64,000 bases of DNA from NCBI GenBank assembly GCA_963693315.1, contig OY856186.1, positions 383,320,215 to 383,384,214 of the forward strand, in the 5' to 3' direction. Source of the DNA: Diogma glabrata (taxonomy: Eukaryota > Arthropoda > Insecta > Diptera > Cylindrotomidae). The notes beneath the pieces are model-generated. The model made no database searches, had not been told where the DNA came from, and saw nothing but the letters and a program-made list of their open reading frames with translations. This document shows, in pieces, positions 22,321 to 33,726 of the stretch; within the stretch, counting starts at the first letter, position 1; the number at the start of each line of letters is the position of its first letter. Position numbers and translations under genes: made by a program.

Positions 22321-22885
22321 CCCAGAAAATAACGAAAAACGAAAATTACAACGAAAATTTTTTGTCTTAGTTTTGTTTTATTTAAACCAATGAAATTCTC
22401 TAAAATGTAATGACATCATTCAATTTTACCAATAAAATTTGAATTATACTAATAAAAATATTTATACGTCAGGCCTACTGGGATATTAAAAAAGTCCAAG
22501 CGGCACGTATATCCGCTAGAAATAGGTAGATTTCGAGATCAGACAGTTTTGTGTGCCAGTAGAATCTGATGTATCAGATTAGTTTAAACAAAACAAACTA
22601 ATTTCAAACAGATATCGATCAAATTTTAAAAAGATAATTAGCTACCTACAAGCAAAATTATATCTATCCAATTTTGCAACAAACAAATATCAAATCTACC
22701 ACAGAACATGTGTGTGACAATTTATGACACAAACCTACTCTATCATATGTCGTGCAATTGCTGCAAAATATCAAAATAGTTTATTTCTAAAAAAAAAAAA
22801 TTAATTTCTTCTATTCAAATCTTTTATTTTTTTGACTGTTATAAGGTTGACATTGACTGTTATAAGGTTTTTGGAAATTGTAGTT
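22321..22885. other. Noncoding stretch
   Basis: No gene is seen. CTATTTTTTCTACACC at about 22309-22324 reappears inverted near 24521-24536 (GGTGTAGAAAAAATAAG), marking a possible larger inverted pair around the tandem repeat. Confidence 0.4.
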
Positions 22886-22889
22886 GGGG

Positions 22890-23870
22890 ATTGTTGCAAA
22901 CATTTTTGTTGAAGCAAACAAGTCAAAAACCTCTAACTGCAGAGGTTTATATTTATAAGAAACGGTTTAAAATGTTTCCACAGATTCTAAATTTATGAAG
23001 ATTTTAAAAATATTAGTATCCAAACGGCCGTTATAACGGATTAAAAAAACTACTTTTTTTTCTAGTCTAAAGCCTATAGTTCCTTAACCATGTGTCAGAT
23101 TTTTCTGATTTACGAACTTTTCCAAGATATTAATAAAACACACATTTTTAAGAAAGGTTTTTTGATCTGGCTCCACAAATGCAACCGTGAGAGCGCCGGT
23201 TGATTCAAACGCATTTTGTGTTTTACAAGCTTTGTTGTTGGAGCCGCTCACTCAGAAACCTCCTACTGCAGAGGTCTTTTTTTTGAAAGAAACTGATTAA
23301 AAAGGTTTCAAAATTTCTAAATTTATGAAGTTTTTAAAAATACTAGAATCCAAACGGCCGTTATAACGGATCTAAGAAACAGAGTTTTTTTCTAGTATAA
23401 AGCTTCTAATTTCTTAACCATGTGTTGGATTGGGCTGATTTACGAACTTGTCCAAGATATTAATAAAACGCACATTTTTAGAAAAGGTTTTGTGATCTGG
23501 CCTTATAAATACGACCGTGAGAGTGCCGGTTGTTTTAAAAAAAAAATTTTTTTTGCAAACTTTTTTGTTGGAGCCGCTCACTCAGGAACCTCTTACTGCA
23601 GAGGTCTATTTTTAAAACAAATTGATAAAAAAGATTTTAAAGATTTTAAATTTGTTAAATTTTTTGAAATATTAGTATCCAAACGGCCGTTATAACGGTT
23701 TTAAAAAATCATTTTTTTTCAGAAAAAAGCCTCTAGTTTCTTAACCACGTGTCGGATTTTGCTGATTCACGAACTTGTCCAAGATATTATTAGAACACAC
23801 AAGTACAGAAAATTTTTTTGATCTAGCTCAACAAATGCGACCGTGAGAGTGCCGGTCGTTTTCGTTATAT
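22890..23870 (+). repeat. Tandem repeat, three units of about 330 bp
   Basis: The anchor AACGGCCGTTATAACGG occurs at about 23023, 23353 and 23682. Each unit also carries ACTGCAGAGGT, CTTAACCATGTG and a closing CCGTGAGAGYGCCGGT. Divergence between units is roughly 15-25 percent by eye, so it is old. Several motifs are palindromic. Confidence 0.85.
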
Positions 23871-23878
23871 CTCATATC

Positions 23879-23881
<3 letters not shown>

Positions 23882-23938
<57 letters not shown>
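23882..23938. repeat. (TA)n microsatellite
   Basis: An uninterrupted TA dinucleotide tract directly after the 330 bp tandem repeat, followed by poly-T. It is length-unstable by nature. Confidence 0.97.
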
Positions 23939-23942
<4 letters not shown>

Positions 23943-24149
23943 TTTTTTTTTTTTTTGTTTTTTTGTCTCCGCTTATCATATATAGTCGTTTGGCACAAAA
24001 ATTTTTCCGAAATTCCGAGATGAAGCCCATTGCAATAGGTAGATTTTTATATGAAATCTACCTAAAATTATCATTCTAATGTTGAAATAATTCACTGTTA
24101 TCAAAGTAGGCCAACGTATAATTCATAAAAAATATATAAATAAATGAAA

Positions 24150-24270
24150 AATGGCAAAAAATTTTCTAAACGAATTCCCCTCGTTCTTTGATAAATTCCC
24201 ATAATTCCCCATTCCCTCGGCCTACGGCCTCGTGCTTTTATCAATATACTTGCTTTCGAAATTTTTGGCA
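24150..24270. repeat. Hairpin 2 with GC-rich core (weaker)
   Basis: The core CTCGGCCTACGGCCTCG is at 24216-24232. The arms (GGCAAAAAATTTTC..TTTGATAAA against TTTATCAA..GAAATTTTTGGC) pair with several mismatches and gaps. Confidence 0.55.
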
Positions 24271-25970
24271 AAAAATTATTTCGAATTATCACCGCCCTTG
24301 GGAAATTACAACTGAAAATATCAATTTTCAAATTTCAAAGTTCAATTTTTTTTCCCATACGAAAATTTCATCAAACGTCAAATGCATAGCATGTTTGATT
24401 GAAAAACTACGGATTTCTTTCTATTGATTAAAAATCTGTATCGTAATAAAATCTGTATCGAAATGAATATCATTATAAAACGGATTTTGGTCCTATAAGT
24501 GTATTTTTATAGTACCGGTGTAGAAAAAATAAGTTATGAGTCCGAACGATTTTAATATTCAAGTTTAAATATAAATAAACAAACAACAAGCAAAGTAACA
24601 CTTGTGATAACTTTCAACTGTGAAAACTATCGTGAGAAAACGACATGTTTCTCCAATTATATCAATTATCTCGTAAACAAAAACGCCGATATGGGTATAA
24701 AACTAACCTATCTACACAAGATGACGCGGTACACAAAAATAAATAAAGTGGTTTTTGTATGTTTTCAGGGCTGCAATGTGAAACCTTTGAGAAAATAATT
24801 TTTTTCGAGTCAAATAGGGTTCATACTTTAAAACAATAATAATCTCGCTTCGTACATTAATAACCATGTACAAGTCTGATCACATCACGTACACTAAATT
24901 TTCCAAATCATATTGGGATGGTTTGCGTATAAAATCGAAAACAAACTGATAAAAACACAACACAAAAATGTTAAAAGAATATTTATTTTTTAACATAATG
25001 AAAAAAGCTACACGGACATTTAGTCCTCTAATACACAGCAACTCATAAATCAAACATCTCTTTCCAAATGAGGCAGCAAGTGGAGACAACATCTAAAGCC
25101 GTGCAATTTCAACACAGGCACAAAGGAATTATGGTAAACCATTAAACGTTTACACAACCCAAAGAGCAAAACAATTGTGCAAAAGAATTCAAAAGACAGT
25201 TCACTTCACACTTTAAAACACAGAATAAAATATACAGATGCACCGTAAGAATATTCCACAAATGGCACCAGAACATTCCGGGCAGTTGAAGCCCATTTCA
25301 GAATTTTAATTTTTTATTAAGTATACTATTGTACTTTTTCTAAGACCTTCACTTATGATAGAGTTTTTATAATAATTTAATGTAAACAATAATGACACTT
25401 CATTATTGTTTTTTATTATGATAAAATTACCTTGATAGCAGTAACGTAGTTTAGTTAATATGCACTAATGCCATTTGAAATAATAAATACATAATTCAAT
25501 ATTGCCATGACAACAACTGTTTTTTCTGATTCTTCTAAAAATTTATGAACATCATGCTTTATTATGAAACAAAAACTATGGCAACAGTTTATAAAAAATC
25601 ATAAAATAATCATAACAAATTCATTCATAAGCTTCAACGAGTTTCACCCGCTGTTATTAAACAAATTGTTTTAATATATTTTTTCTATGCGAAAAGTAAC
25701 CTCACTAGTGTAAAAAAAAATAACAAATTATAGTTGCTATGGTTTTTCATATAATTTTACAAAGTATTTCAAACTACGTAACCATGAATTATGAAAAAAT
25801 AGAATATGAATTTTGAATGTTTTGTTGTCGATTTATAACTTTATAATTTATAGTAAATATCGATTGTATATTAGTATCATAGAAAAAATTGCATTTCCTA
25901 CGCGAGATAAAAACGTTTTTTGGTCGTAAACATGTCTCACTCGACGCTAGCGCGTCTCGTGAACAAATGT
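24271..25970. other. Intergenic stretch with low-level repeat similarity
   Basis: No convincing gene. The plus strand at about 25085-25285 reads as a broken helix-turn-helix-like peptide (FTQPKEQNNCAKEFKRQF, then VRIFHKW) that might be a transposase N-terminal scrap; I do not rely on it. 25880-25970 leads into the following array and resembles 13985-14060. Confidence 0.4.
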
Positions 25971-25974
25971 TTAC

Positions 25975-26268
25975 TCACAAAAAAACGGTGTCGTGATAAA
26001 ATATCACATGAAAAAATCCCACACGAAATAATATCACGTCGAAAATATCACAGCGAAAAAATCACACTATACGAAAATATCACACCACAAAAATATCACA
26101 TCACGAAAATATCACATCCTAAAATCATACGCGAAAAAATAACACATCCTAAAATCACACGCGAGAAAATATCACATCCTAAAATCACACGCGAAAAAAT
26201 ATCACATCCTAAAATCACACGGGAAAAATATCATATCCTAAAATCACACGCGTAAAAATATCACTTTC
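25975..26268 (+). repeat. Short-unit tandem array (30 bp, ATCACACGCGAAAA type)
   Basis: The units read AAAATCACACGCG, then AAAAAATATCACATCCT. The right half is regular at 30 bp and the left half contains shorter relatives (ATCACRNNGAAAAT). A few degraded units continue at 26941-27010 beyond a MITE insertion. An inverted copy is at 27549-27757. The array has no conserved repeat-spacer alternation. Confidence 0.85.
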
Positions 26269-26272
26269 TTAA

Positions 26273-26936
26273 GGTTCGTCTCCACTAGCCGCGCTGAACG
26301 TTTGCTAAAACAGGGCATTCACATGCAACAGAAACAGAATTTCATACAAATTTGACTGTAAAAAATTCTATTGCTGTAAAATTTGTATGAAATTCTGTTT
26401 CTGTTTTATGTGAATTTCAGCCTTAACGTTTGCAAACATATATTTGTTTAGTGGAGAAATGAAATATGAGCACGAACAAACATTTGCTAACAATTGATGT
26501 TAAAAAACATGATGTTTTTGCATGTTTGTGCTTCATAATATGAAGTGCAGATAAAAATCTGTCTCCACTTCATATTATTTAGGAACTAGATCTGCCATGC
26601 ATATATTGTCTGTCATTGATAATTAAATTTGATTTTGGTTTTAAGTGAAAATTTAGAATAAAACAAAAAATACATTTTGTTAAAATATTAAAAAATTGTG
26701 TATTTGGTTTTAATGATGATTTTATCAATTTGTTTGGCAAGCAAAAGCTGTCAAAGTTTTTATTTTAACATTTTCGGCACTTCAACAAATGTTAGCACTT
26801 AGCAAGCATTTGTTTTCAGAAAGGTAGTTTGGTTCATAGACATATTGTTAGCAAACGTTAGTAAACATTAGCAAACGTTTGTTGTTTGTATTCGTGCAGT
26901 GGAGAGTAGATCTACTAGATCTCAGTGGAGACTAAC
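26273..26936. mobile_element. TTAA-flanked MITE, 664 bp, inserted in the array
   Basis: TTAA is present at 26269-26272 and 26937-26940. The ends are GGTTCGTCTCCACT and the complement of GTTAGTCTCCACT. Inside, 26313-26423 is an almost perfect hairpin (ACAGAAACAGAATTTCATAC against its complement), which may be a nested smaller MITE. GCAAACGTT and AGCAAACATT motifs recur in the interior. No ORF. Confidence 0.75.
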
Positions 26937-27010
26937 TTAAAATCGCACGCGAAAAAAAGCGCATCCTAAAATCACAGGCGTAAAAATATCGCACCCTAAA
27001 ATCACACGCG

Positions 27011-27548
27011 AAAACATATTATGGAAAACATTTAATTGTAAAAAACAGAAGTCGGTATATAATATATAAATTTAAACGAATTCTGTGCTAACAATTGTAA
27101 CAACCATTGAGATTTGAGACACAATCTTTCATATGAAACCGTATTTGACCTAGTAAAAACGTTTTGAACGATTTCACGTCATAGCCCTATCAAACAAATG
27201 ATTCCCACTTAATTTATTTTGGATCCCAAATGATTTAAGCAATACTCATCTCAAATTTTAGATCGAAAAGATTTATAGTTTACAAGATAGCGAACGGTAA
27301 CAGACAGACACGCATGTATTAAAGGAATCCTAAAATAAATTGATTGCATTTTTTCACAATTATGTATTTTTATTATTTTGATTTCTTATATGCACCATAT
27401 ACATGAGCAATTCTTCGATCACGACTGTAATTTGTAAAAATATTTGCTATTCTTCTGCCGCAGTGATATCTCCAAAACTAGAGATCGAAACTACGCATTT
27501 CTGCAATACTCAAAAATTGTAATATTTCTGTATTTTTTTAATGTTATT
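27011..27548. other. Noncoding spacer between inverted arrays
   Basis: No gene is seen. It contains dispersed repeat sequence (AAATTTTAGATCGAAAAGATT near 27255) similar to 13890-13930. Confidence 0.4.
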
Positions 27549-27757
27549 ATTTTTTCGCGTGTGATTTTAGGATGTGATATTTTTTCGCGTGGGATTTTAG
27601 GATGTGATATTTTTTCGCGTGTGATTTTAGGATGTGATATTTTCGAGATGTGATATTTTCGTGATGTGATATTTTCGTATAGTGTGATTTTTTCGCTGTG
27701 ATATTTTCGACGTGATATTCTTTCATGTGGGATTTTTTCGTGTGATATTTTTTCATA
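27549..27757 (-). repeat. Short-unit tandem array, inverted partner of 25975-26268
   Basis: The reverse complement gives the same ordered series: regular 30 bp units first, then the same irregular series of shorter motifs. The homology extends past the array (TTTTCCTAC.AGAGAT.AAAAC at 27775-27790 against 25895-25915), so the whole region is a repeated element and not two independent expansions. Confidence 0.8.
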
Positions 27758-27889
27758 GAACCAAAAAAACAATGTTTTCATCTCTTGTAGGAAAATATAC
27801 TAATTTCTAGTTTATTTGGAAATCAATTTATTTAATGTTTTGTTAAATTCATTTCTAATTTGATCGAACAAAAAGTTTATAAACAATAA

Positions 27890-28600
27890 TAAAACCTCCT
27901 ATAAATTTTTTTTCTAAAAACTGTATAATAAGAGATAAATTCTAGTCTAATGTCTGGTAGTCGCCGAAAATATAGGTGCGTTATATTTGACTGAAATAAC
28001 TGGATATACTAAAAAACAACAACTCTGCATAACACTTGTCAGATAATTCAGTTGCTTCAGTCAAATCGAACGCGGCTTGTACAACAAAACGGATATTAAT
28101 CTGTAATAGAATTGTTCAACATTGTTGTGTTAAAATTGTTTTTAATCGTTGTAGTCCAAATAACGATTAGAAACAATTTTATATTACTTATTTTGTCCAA
28201 CTTATAATCATATTGTTTTGTTGTCGAAACCTGGAGTAACATTAAAACGCGCTAACAGTTTGCTCAAAAACAATGAATGTAAATAGGATTCTTCAAAGAA
28301 TTATATGTAAATGCAACAGAATCCATAATATAGAACATAGGCATAGAACATAAACGTCCACAAAGCATAAACTAAACGCTAATCTGAGCAAGATTGCCTC
28401 TGGAGTTTGTCTAAATAATTAGAAATAATTAAAATTTAAATGATTAAGTGTTGTCAGGAGGAAATTTAATAACCGTTGATAGCCCGTAAAATGATATATA
28501 TTACACAATCAACATTTTGTTAGTTGTAGCTCATTTGAAGAAATATTTTAATCCACCAAGTTAACATTATCTTTAACCCTATGACAGGGCAGTGTAAATA
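27890..28600 (+). repeat. Conserved upstream block of the secreted-protein family (member A)
   Basis: It shares ordered blocks with the regions upstream of the other two members (44230-44850 and 48050-48620, inverted). Examples are ATAGAATTTATC-type, TTTGACTGAAAYAACT-type and the CACTAATC..AGA segment. The paralogues were therefore duplicated with about 0.8 kb of 5' sequence. Confidence 0.7.
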
Positions 28601-28608
28601 TAAAAAAG

Positions 28609-28645
28609 TATATAAAGAAATGTAAGTAATTTGGTTAACTTAGTT
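28609..28645 (+). promoter_or_regulatory. Core promoter of gene A (TATA + initiator)
   Basis: TATATAAAG at 28609 and an initiator-like TTAGTT at 28640 are spaced so that the presumed +1 A (28642) lies 33 bp from the start of the TATA motif. The same arrangement at the same spacing occurs in gene C with TCAGTT, the arthropod initiator consensus. Confidence 0.65.
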
Positions 28646-28670
28646 ATTGGTAAAACGAATTCGTGCTAAG

Positions 28671-29496
28671 ATGTTTAAATTAAGCTTATTTGTTGTAGTT
28701 GTTGTTATACAATCGGTATATTGCCAGAGTAACCCAGGTTAGATGTTTTTCTTTATTATTATAAATTATAATTATGTTTGTCAAAAATCTAACTTAATTT
28801 GTATTAGCAGATGCACAAGATCCTGAAAATTATGGATTTGAAGGATTGATGTTATTAGACGATATTGAATTGTTACAACGAAGATTTTGGTCATATCACT
28901 CACACCTGGAGAAAGCGAAAAAAGCAAATAATTTAGGATCCATACCAGCCGTTACTTTAGGTTATCGTCTGGCGAAATACGATCTTGAACATCCAGGAGT
29001 TTGTGAGATTAAAAAATTAATTGACGAGCAACCAGAATTGGTTAAAACATTCCCTTGGAATAAACCTATTACATTTTTAAACTCTGTATTTCCTAAATAC
29101 CTATCATATGCAGAATTATTGAAAAATGGTAATCGGGTTTCACAAGCAATAGATGGCATTGCAAATTCTCAATGGACACTTGAAACTTCCAACAATGGTG
29201 CATCATTCCGTTTAATTAACACTCACACTAATGATGCTTTATATGCATCCGATAATGCTAATGCACTTGACTCGGAACGCCGTAACGTTTTTACATCAGC
29301 TGATACATCTAAATATCCAGCAGGAGCTGATCAATGGCAGTTTGAATTGACTTCAGATGGAAGTAAATTTAAAATTAAAAATGCCTATTACAAGGAGTAT
29401 TTATATATTTATTTACATGATCGTAGTACTATTCTCACATGGCGGTATCCGACATGTGATGATACTGAATGTAAATGGACTATCAAAGGACAGTAA
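28671..29496 (+). CDS. Secreted protein with probable beta-trefoil-like domain, paralogue A (250 aa)
   Basis: Exon 1 (28671-28737) encodes MFKLSLFVVVVVIQSVYC, a clear signal peptide, then QSNP. A 73 bp phase-1 GT-AG intron follows, and exon 2 (28811-29496) encodes the rest. After a charged helical segment (DDIELLQRRFWSYHSHLEKA) comes a region with repeated short aromatic motifs: PKYLSYAE, QWTLETSNNGASFRLIN, DQWQFELTSDGSKFKIKN, EYLYIY and CKWTIKGQ. Repeats of W-x-(F/L)-E followed by F-(R/K)-(L/I)-x-N are what beta-trefoil or 30K-lipoprotein-like folds look like, but I infer the fold only from this pattern. The start is supported by the signal peptide and by identical starts in both paralogues. 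I do not recognise the family by name; a secreted binding protein is plausible. The gene appears intact. Confidence 0.85.
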
Positions 29497-29499
29497 AAA

Positions 29500-30150
29500 A
29501 AGGACAGTAAAAATTTATAAAATATTTTGTTTAATTTGAATCCGATTAAAATTTAAATAAAAATCTTTTTGTTCAATTAATAATATTAGATATTTTAACT
29601 GATTGTGGTTAACTCTCAAAAATAATAAATCATCATCTTTCAAAAACAAACCTTAATAATTAATTTTCCAAAAAAATCCTTCATGAAAAATGTTGCACAA
29701 AACAGAGTTAATTTTATAATTTGTTTTCTAAAACAATGAAATTTTTGTAAACAAGTGCATTCGGATATAGTAACACAGCGACGTAATGTAACGATGTCAT
29801 AGATGCTGACTAAACGCGTGGAATTCATTTTCTTCATCACAACCAGTGTTGCAAAGTAAATGTACAACGTTTTACTTATTTACTTTTCACTTAATTGTAG
29901 AATAAATCATTTTTTGTACGAGTAAGCCGTAAAATGTACTTTTAGGATTCAAAAATTGTTCGTAAAGCAGGCCTTTTTTCCTATTAAAATAACAATGCCA
30001 AAATTGAAATAACAATGCCTAAAGTTATTATTATTACTATTATTTCGAAAAACTACTTGGATAAAATAATTTTCTCAAAAAATATTTTACTATTTTGTGT
30101 AAATATATGTATTTTTATTTATGCAAATAATACAGAATCTTATACTCGTA
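29500..30150. other. 3' flank of gene A and noncoding stretch
   Basis: The first 100 bp (to about 29600) match the 3' flank of gene C inverted (47080-47140), including AATAAAAATC-type polyadenylation context. Beyond that I see no gene. Confidence 0.5.
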
Positions 30151-30154
30151 CAAA

Positions 30155-30290
30155 AAATCTTGTATTCACTTCGGGCATAAAGTATCTTTTTTGCTTTCGA
30201 GTGATTGTTTCTCTCGGCTAACGCCTCGACCAACAATTTCACTCTCAAACGGAAAAGATATACTTTACGCCGTTAATACATAAATAGCTA
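30155..30290. repeat. Long hairpin 3 with GC-rich core
   Basis: The core CTCGGCTAACGCCTCG is at 30213-30228. The arms TGTATTCAC..GCATAAAGTATCTTTT..GAGTGA and their complement pair over about 60 bp. The arm sequence is unlike the other hairpins. Confidence 0.8.
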
Positions 30291-30939
30291 TTTTGAATAT
30301 TTTAAACTCACTGAACGTTTTGAAATTCGAAAAAAACTAAACATGCCATGATTTTCACTATATAAACTTCATACAATTATTTATTTGTTTGTTTGAATTT
30401 TAAGATTATTTTAATTATTTCACGGGCGATTATTTTACGGGTGGTAAAGTGAAAAAATATACCAATGTTTTATATAGAAACGGGCTTTTATTTTACGGAC
30501 GTAAAGTTCAGCTTTCCGCCACGATAACTAGGATGTAAAATGTGATTTACGATGCATTTGTGCGTAAATATATATTTTTTTAAAAAATTATTTTTGACTG
30601 TTAGATGTTATTTTTTAATTATTTTTGAAACACATATATCAGTCTTTAATTATTTCTTTTTATTTAAGCAACAAAAACAATATTTCGGCATATTGCCATT
30701 TTCAAGTTGAAAAATAAAATATAAAAAATAATACACAAATTCGGTTCACAAAATTATCAGTATAAAATGAAAAACTAAAATGAATTGAAAATTTAAAAAA
30801 CAAAAAGACTAGGCTGATAAACACGTTGTAAAAAAGCTACGTTGTTTTTTTTGAAAATATTTTTTTCAAATTTAGCAAGTATTTGTATTCATTGTGTAGA
30901 AATTTGGTATCAATATGTGCATTACATGCTAGCAGTACC
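30291..30939. other. Noncoding AT-rich stretch
   Basis: I see no gene or pairable repeat here. Confidence 0.5.
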
Positions 30940-31140
30940 GGTTTGTTATATCAATCAATCTTACCATTCCATTAGGACTATCAACCGTCATTATTTAATT
31001 TCCTGCTGACAATTGTTTGCATTTTAACTATTTTCAATTATTTAGACAAATTCGTTCGTCAATTCTTCTCAGTTTAGTGTTTAGTTTATGGTTTCGAAAC
31101 GTTTATCCTACCTGTATATTATTTATTGATCTAGCTATAG
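30940..31140 (-). repeat. Orphan copy of the secreted-protein upstream block
   Basis: ACTATCAACCGTCATTATTT, TTTTCAATTATTTAGACAAA, TTCGTTCGTCAATTCTTCTC and GTTTAGTTTATGGTTTCGAA parallel the segment upstream of gene C (48190-48320) in the same orientation. No coding sequence of the family remains beside it. It may mark a lost fourth member or a separate repeat. Confidence 0.6.
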
Positions 31141-31559
31141 CACTTACGTATAATACTTTCGTAATTTTATAATAACAATCTTTCTGCTAAATTAAATTAC
31201 AGATAACTAATTATCAGATATGTATATAATATGTATGTATATTTAAATAGAGAATTTATTCTTGTTGTAATGAATCAGAGGATCGACAGTTTAATCTTAG
31301 GTAACACATTTTTATTAGAAAAAAAGCAAAAACTAAATTTTTTGAGGACATTTTTTCCGTAAAATATTTCACTTTAGATAAATCTTCCTAAACGATTTTT
31401 CGTAAACATACAAGTCGATGGGAGACAACCAATATAAAAACTAAAAAGATATCCAGTAAAATGTATACATATACGAATATTATGTGTAAGTATTGCTACA
31501 TCCTAGTATGAAATGTATGAATACACATGAAGACATACGTAGCTCTTCTTGATTTGTAA

Positions 31560-31800
31560 TTTTTTATCTACAGGAGTGACAAGTCCGCGTACTCCTGTTT
31601 CTGCTATTGACATATGAGTTAACGTGAGAAAGCACTATTCAAGGTGATATCTTAGGGGTGCTGGCGAATAAACTCTTATTTTATTTTTATTTTTTCTATC
31701 CTATCATGAAATAAATTGACATATAACATAGACATATGTGACAGAATTTATTGTTTAGTTATCCGCATCCTTTAAAAAAACTTATAAAAAAAGAATTTGC
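31560..31800 (-). repeat. Diverged foldback-element arm and flank
   Basis: It aligns with 4415-4880: TGACATATGAGTTAACGTGAG, GGTGATATCTTAGGGGTGCT and then ATCCTATCATGAA. The element is heavily decayed. 31800-32230 resembles the 3' tail of the retroelement at 12095-12220 at its beginning and then shows nothing identifiable. Confidence 0.6.
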
Positions 31801-32329
31801 GTTCATCAACAACTCAGAGGGTCCTAGGTCTTCAAAGGTTTTATGTGTTATTTTTTTGTGATATGTACTAGACATAAGAGGCAGCCCGCTTTATTAAAAA
31901 AAAATAAAATGGTAATAAAAGTTGTTATCAATTTAAAATTGTTACTAAATCATTGCAAAACGAAAACAACTTTACGCAAAAAATCGATAACCTCAAAAAT
32001 ACTCTTAATCAAAGAACATAATAGCAAACAAAACAACCTTGATCGTGACATTAAATATGTGCTGTTATTAAAAGTGATAACGAAAGTTAATACGGTCTTT
32101 CGGTTACCAATATATCTACATAAAAATAATGTTTTAGGAGTAACATCACATCACGTGACTATTTTTGGATGATCAGAGCACATTGTACCTAAACCTCTAT
32201 TTAACGTTTATTTCATATAAATTCTATATTAGAAGAACCCAATTTTGAAGCTAATCCGATTCCTCAAGTTTCTCACAAAATGAGGCGGATAATTTTTTGT
32301 AAAAATATTATTCGAAAAATGCTTTTACA

Positions 32330-32800
32330 AATTAACATTAACAAGGCAACTATCTGGGCCAGATCGTATTTCTCCTATTATTTTTAAGACATTTACTAAG
32401 GAGCTAGCACCAAAACCTCACTAAAATTTTCTATTTATCATACGAAAGGAATTTTTCCTGATATATGGAAAATGGCTAGTGTGAAACCAGCTCCAAAGAA
32501 AGGTAGTATAACCGATCCATCACATTACAGACCCATTTTAATTTTATTGTTGTTAAGATATTTAAGAAAAATATTAATTTGAATATTATGAGCTTCTTAG
32601 AGTCTTCAAAATTACTTAATAAACGACAATACGGCTTTCGGAAGGGAGGAGCGACGGGTGATCTACTTTCCTGTGTCACTCATGTCTGGAACAAATCACT
32701 TGAAAACTATGGTGAGACATTCGGTGTTGCTCTTGATATTCCGAAAGAATTTGATAAAGTATGGCATAAAAACCTTATATGCAAATTAAGATCCTATCTA
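32330..32800 (+). pseudogene. Jockey-like RT relic (fragment A)
   Basis: Pieces in several frames read SGPDRISPIIFKTFTKELA, then DIWKMASVKPAPKKGS and DPSHYRPI, then LNKRQYGFRKG and GETFGVALDIPKEFDKVWH. This is the order of RT motifs 1 to the palm A box in jockey-clade elements, with the usual SKAFD mutated to PKEFD. Stops and frameshifts occur throughout. The 3' part, including the catalytic YADD, is absent because a different element (fragment B) begins directly downstream. Confidence 0.78.
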
Positions 32801-32819
32801 ATCTATTAAAATTCTGTCT

Positions 32820-33726
32820 AAACTTAATAAACTGCACAGATAATCAAGTTATACAATACATCGATTCGATATATACAAATGGCCATATTCTACTGAATAA
32901 AATTGACAACAGCGTCACAAGGCACAGTAACCAAATAGGCACCATTATTCACCATGTTATCACCGATATGATCGCTAACACATACACAAAAAATCTTTAC
33001 GACACTCATATATCTGATCATAGATACATAAAGTTACCAATATATCAAATATGAATAATTATAACAAAGCTCAAATTATAAATGAGCTCAAACAAACTGT
33101 TAAATATGATATATTGATGAAATCTCAATGACTTATATAACAAACTCTAAAGACTGACTTATTTATAAAAACGATAACTAATTTGGCTTTGTAAAAAAAT
33201 CAAGCACACTAGAAGCTAACATTGATAAAAGAAATACGGTTGCTTGCCTATTTCTAGATATTAAAACAGCTTTTGATAGTATTAAACATCCAATTCTCTA
33301 TAAAAAAAACTTGAAGCGATTGGTATTACTGATACAGCACTTAAGCTTTTTAAGTCTTTTCACACAGACTCCAATATACACAGATAAATACTAGTAAAAG
33401 TACACATAAGCAAATTACATGTGGCCTAGCACAGGGATCGATGTTGTCTGCACCAGAATTCTCAATCTACATTAATAGCATATTTGACCTTAAACTACAT
33501 GGAAGAATTCAAAAGCACGCCGACGACACAGTATTAATGTATACGTCAACCCAAATCGAGTCGCTATTCCTACAAATGCAAGACGACATCACAACAATCG
33601 ATCTCTATCTTCAAAACAACAATTTACATATAAACATAAATAAAAGTAATTACATAGTGTTCAATAAAAACAAAACTTTTACCGAATCCAGTCTACAACC
33701 TATTACACTGCACACTAACAATATGT
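32820..33726 (+). pseudogene. Second non-LTR retrotransposon relic, EN end to RT palm (fragment B, left part)
   Basis: It begins with an endonuclease C-terminal scrap (GTIIHHVITDMIANTY, then THISDHRYIKLP). The RT follows: FGFVKKSSTLEANI, VACLFLDIKTAFDSIKHPI, ITCGLAQGSMLSAPEFSIYI and HADDTVLMYTSTQIESLF. The catalytic box reads HADDT instead of the usual YADDT. The frame then stays open through LYLQNNNLHININKSNYIVF to 33726, where unrelated DNA interrupts it. The protein resumes at about 35225. The lineage differs from fragment A (I- or jockey-like). Confidence 0.78.

Noticed and set aside
25085..25285. Helix-turn-helix-like transposase N-terminus
   Set aside because: Only a weak, stop-interrupted resemblance; not enough to call a feature.
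25975..26268. Possible CRISPR-like array (30 bp repeats)
   Set aside because: Units are contiguous tandem repeats without unique spacers, in a eukaryotic repeat context.
31843..32172. 109-codon Lys-rich ORF
   Set aside because: Low-complexity composition next to a retroelement tail; no family resemblance.
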